A stretch of 64,000 bases of DNA, taken from positions 1-64,000 of the forward strand of contig NZ_ALXE01000024.1 of NCBI RefSeq assembly GCF_000295955.2, written 5' to 3'. Source of the stretch: Pantoea sp. A4 (GTDB lineage: Bacteria; Pseudomonadota; Gammaproteobacteria; Enterobacterales; Enterobacteriaceae). The translations under genes and the position numbers were made by a program. A model generated the notes under the pieces. It saw only the letters and a program-made list of their open reading frames with translations. It was not told the origin of the DNA and did no database searches. This document shows positions 61,580 to 64,000 of the stretch, piece after piece (position 1 is the first letter of the stretch; the number at the start of each line of letters is the position of its first letter).

Positions 61580-63268
61580 GTGAAAGGAAGTAAACACGCA
61601 CTGAACTGGACCACTTTGCTGGTCGCGATCCCGGTTGGGTTCGTGGCTTCCTGGGTGACGCTGGGTTTCCGTGAAGTTATTACCTTGATTAACCGCGTTT
61701 TATTTCACAGCAATAATGAAATTACAGTGGCGATGCACGTTTGGCCGTGGTTCTTCTGGCCACTGTTAGTGGGCGCAGGCGGCGTGCTGGCAGGGTTTTT
61801 CCTGCGCTACGCGGTGATGATTGAACAACGAAAAACGGTAAAAACGGACTATCTGGAAGTGATTAATGCCCGGCTGGATGCGGTGCCCACGCGGACATCA
61901 CTGTTCCGCGCACTCTCTTCTATCGCCAGCATTGGCAGCGGCGCTTCAATTGGTAAAGAGGGGCCGATGGTGCAGCTTTCCGCCCTGAGCGGCAGCCTGA
62001 TGGGCCGTTTTGTTCCGGCCTCCTTCAACCTTAAAAACAGCGATGTGGTGGCCATGGCAGCCGCTGCTGGGCTGTCATCGGTGTATCACGCCCCCCTGGC
62101 CTCGGCGATTTTTGTCGCGGAGATCGCTTTTGGCATCTCAGCGCTACAGCGTTTGATCCCGCTGATTGTCTCCTCTGCGGTGGCGGTGATGACCATGTGG
62201 TCCCTTGGCCTGCGCAGCCCGCTCTATCCGCTGGTGGAGGCGCAGTTCCAGATGGACACCACCAGCGTCCTGTTTAGTCTGTTGATTGGCGTACTTGCGG
62301 GGCTGCTTGGCTGGTTGTTAATCAATCTGATTTCCCGCAGCAAAGCACAGTTCGCGCGGGTGCGATCGTTACCCCTGCGCTTAGGGATCGGTGGCTTTGC
62401 CGTGGGCCTGTTAGCACTGATCTCCACCGATATTTTAGGTAACGGTTACGAAGTGATCGTGAAAATTATCGATGGTGATTACCTGCTGCCGATGTTGCTG
62501 CTGCTACTGGTACTGAAAACGGCGGCGACCACCCTATCCGTGGGTTCTAATGCAGTGGGCGGTTTGTTCACGCCTTCACTTTTAATGGGCGCATTGCTGG
62601 GTGTTGCCGTCGCGACGACAGGAGCCATACTGCACCTGCCGGTGGGCAATACCTTGCTGTATGCCGCCGTTGGCATGGCTGCCGTGTTGGCGGCGGTCAG
62701 CCAGGCTCCGCTGATGGCGATGCTGATGGTGCTGGAGATGACGCTCAATAGCAGCCTGCTGTTCCCGGTGATGCTGGCTTCCGTACTGGCTTCGATGGTG
62801 GTTTACCGGCTGCAATCCGCCAGTACCTATCCGGTGATCTCGGCGCATTTCAATCGATCCGAGGCCAAGTACGATTTCGACAATATGCGCGTCAGTGAGC
62901 TGATTATTCCCGGTGCAGCCTTGCAGCTCCAGGAGTCCGTGGGCAAAGCGCTGGCGGTAAGTACGCTAAAACGAGAGCGCTATGTTTATGTGATTGATGC
63001 AGAAGGGCAATTCCTTGGCGTGGTATCGATCCATGAGATTTCACGTCGCGTGCTGTCACAAGAGATCACCCTGGAATCACCGGTGAGCGTGGTGATGGAC
63101 GATGATTTCCCCTGTGTGTTCCAGAACCAAAGTATGCGTGAAGGTTGGGAGGCGTTTGCGCGCGTAACGCTGGAGCGTTTACCGGTGCTGAATAACCCGC
63201 AGGAGCGTCGCTTTATGGGGGCGCTGACGAAGACCAGCCTGATTCAGAAAGCGCAGGAGTTTTTATAG
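61580..63268 (+). CDS. ClC-family chloride channel with C-terminal CBS domains
   Basis: A 562-residue channel. The ClC domain (about 10-415) shows the selectivity segments GSGASIGKEGPMV with the gating Glu and GGLFTPSLLMGA. At the place of the internal proton-pathway Glu of ClC-ec1 the sequence reads FVAEIAFG, like E. coli ClcB, which fits a channel rather than a Cl/H antiporter (inference). A CBS pair follows (about 440-560: VSELIIPGAALQLQ, RYVYVIDAEGQFLGVVSIHEISRRVL). E. coli ClcB (418) lacks CBS. The GTG start has GGGAG six bases upstream; an ATG 14 codons earlier (61538) has no RBS. Confidence 0.88.
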   Translation: MKGSKHALNWTTLLVAIPVGFVASWVTLGFREVITLINRVLFHSNNEITVAMHVWPWFFWPLLVGAGGVLAGFFLRYAVMIEQRKTVKTDYLEVINARLDAVPTRTSLFRALSSIASIGSGASIGKEGPMVQLSALSGSLMGRFVPASFNLKNSDVVAMAAAAGLSSVYHAPLASAIFVAEIAFGISALQRLIPLIVSSAVAVMTMWSLGLRSPLYPLVEAQFQMDTTSVLFSLLIGVLAGLLGWLLINLISRSKAQFARVRSLPLRLGIGGFAVGLLALISTDILGNGYEVIVKIIDGDYLLPMLLLLLVLKTAATTLSVGSNAVGGLFTPSLLMGALLGVAVATTGAILHLPVGNTLLYAAVGMAAVLAAVSQAPLMAMLMVLEMTLNSSLLFPVMLASVLASMVVYRLQSASTYPVISAHFNRSEAKYDFDNMRVSELIIPGAALQLQESVGKALAVSTLKRERYVYVIDAEGQFLGVVSIHEISRRVLSQEITLESPVSVVMDDDFPCVFQNQSMREGWEAFARVTLERLPVLNNPQERRFMGALTKTSLIQKAQEFL

Positions 63269-63276
63269 CGGCATAA

Positions 63277-63309
63277 AAAAACGGGGTCGGCGCAATGCCA
63301 GACCCCGTT
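63277..63309 (-). terminator. Intrinsic terminator of the decarboxylase gene
   Basis: On the minus strand AACGGGGTC, loop, GACCCCGTT and then six further T. On the plus strand no T run follows, so it serves the ClC gene less well. Confidence 0.85.
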
Positions 63310-63329
63310 CATTGACTGATGGCTAATAC

Positions 63330-64000
63330 TTACTTAGCCAGCAGTTCCTGACCTGTTTTAGCCACCAGTGCCAGCAGGATTTTGATATCTTCCAGCGTCA
63401 CAGTTGGGTTCAACAGCGTCAGCTTCAGGCAGGTTACGCCGTTCGACTCAGTCACACCGACGTTAGCACGGCCGGATTCCAGCAGCGCATCACCGATTTT
63501 CTGGTTGAACAGGGCAACGTCAGCATCGCTGCTGTTGGCCATCTGCGCTGGGCGGTAGCGGTACAGCACGCTTGCCAGCTGTGGCTGCATAACCAGTTCC
63601 AGGTCCGCTTCTTCCGTCACGTACTGGGCTACTTGCTGTGCGAGCGTTACACCGTGATCGATGATCGCAGCATACTGTTTCTGACCCAGTGCTTCTAAGC
63701 CCATCCACAGTTTCAGTGCATCGAAACGACGGGTGGTCTGCAGTGACTTGGAAACCAGATTTGGTACGCCAGCCGCTTCATCAAACTCAGAGTTCAGGTA
63801 AGCCGCCTGATAGCGCATCAGCTCGTAGTGACGTGCATCTTTCAGCAAGAATGCGCCACAGCTGATGGTCTGGAAGTACTGCTTGTGGAAGTCCAGAGTG
63901 ACGGAGTCCACCAGTTCCAGGCCATCCAGGTAATCACGATACTTCTCAGACAGCAGCAGTGCGCCACCCCATGCAGCATCAACGTGTACCCAGGTGTTGT
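63330..64000 (-). CDS. PLP-dependent group II decarboxylase, L-2,4-diaminobutyrate decarboxylase-like (5' part outside window)
   Basis: The open frame continues to the window edge, so only the C-terminal ~222 residues are seen. [15 protein letters not shown] holds the PLP-binding Asp, and [21 protein letters not shown] the Schiff-base Lys. [24 protein letters not shown] and [13 protein letters not shown] are typical of diaminobutyrate decarboxylases, which make 1,3-diaminopropane. Related pyridoxal aspartate decarboxylases (PanP) cannot be excluded. The partner aminotransferase, if present, would lie beyond the window. Confidence 0.8.
   Translation of the reverse strand, partial: NTWVHVDAAWGGALLLSEKYRDYLDGLELVDSVTLDFHKQYFQTISCGAFLLKDARHYELMRYQAAYLNSEFDEAAGVPNLVSKSLQTTRRFDALKLWMGLEALGQKQYAAIIDHGVTLAQQVAQYVTEEADLELVMQPQLASVLYRYRPAQMANSSDADVALFNQKIGDALLESGRANVGVTESNGVTCLKLTLLNPTVTLEDIKILLALVAKTGQELLAK

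Overview
The window is a stretch of chromosome from a member of the Enterobacterales. Gene content, protein lengths and several enterobacterial neighbourhoods (glyVXY-queG-nnr-tsaE-amiB-mutL-miaA-hfq-hflXKC-purA-nsrR-rnr-rlmB, rpsF-priB-rpsR-rplI, tamAB-ytfP-ppa, pepA-holC-valS, lptFG, yqjA-mzrA-yqjCDEK-yqjFG) fit the Erwiniaceae (Pantoea/Erwinia-like). Relative to Escherichia coli several accessory blocks are missing (yjfIJKLMC, yjfN, msrA, ytfQRT-yjfF, exuR-uxa), as is usual for that group. The species assignment is an inference; no 16S or other marker is present.

Layout. 1-448: tail of one tRNA-Gly, a complete tRNA-Gly(GCC), and a gene-free stretch with four DnaA-box-like 9-mers and an IHF-like site, at the same place as the E. 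coli datA locus. 449-17857: core genes for queuosine synthesis (queG), NAD(P)HX repair (nnr), tRNA modification (tsaE, miaA), murein cleavage (amiB), mismatch repair (mutL), Hfq, the HflX GTPase and HflKC, adenylosuccinate synthetase, the nitric-oxide sensor NsrR, RNase R and RlmB. 17942-26155: aidB, then a 1760-residue protein with leucine-rich repeats and a C-terminal NEL (IpaH/SspH-type) E3 ubiquitin ligase domain, then bsmA and yjfP. 26156-30871: ribosomal protein operon rpsF-priB-rpsR-rplI, ytfB, fklB, cysQ, ytfJ. 31186-43573: ytfK, ytfL with a long structured leader, tamA-tamB-ytfP, ppa, a DUF441 membrane protein, fbp, mpl and a GNAT acetyltransferase. 43636-50917: valS-holC-pepA and, divergently, lptF-lptG. 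50953-55258: accessory segment at a synteny break, with a translationally coupled AT-rich gene pair (DUF1493 protein and a membrane protein), an AraC-type regulator and a TonB-dependent siderophore receptor. 55302-59511: yqjG, yqjF and the yqjA-mzrA-yqjCDEK stress/envelope cluster. 59940-64000: sstT, a ClC chloride channel with C-terminal CBS domains, and the 3' part of a PLP-dependent decarboxylase that runs off the window.

The most noteworthy item is the giant LRR-NEL protein at 19678-24960. Its last ~280 residues align closely with Salmonella SspH2 / Shigella IpaH ligase domains, including the catalytic Cys-x-Asp, but it carries about 1200 residues in front of the LRR and stands alone between housekeeping genes with no secretion apparatus in view. 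Other points are the datA-like DnaA-box cluster, a shortened iron-sulfur cysteine spacing in NsrR, structured leaders in front of rpsF and ytfL, and the siderophore-receptor island. No CRISPR array, prophage, insertion sequence or rRNA gene was found.
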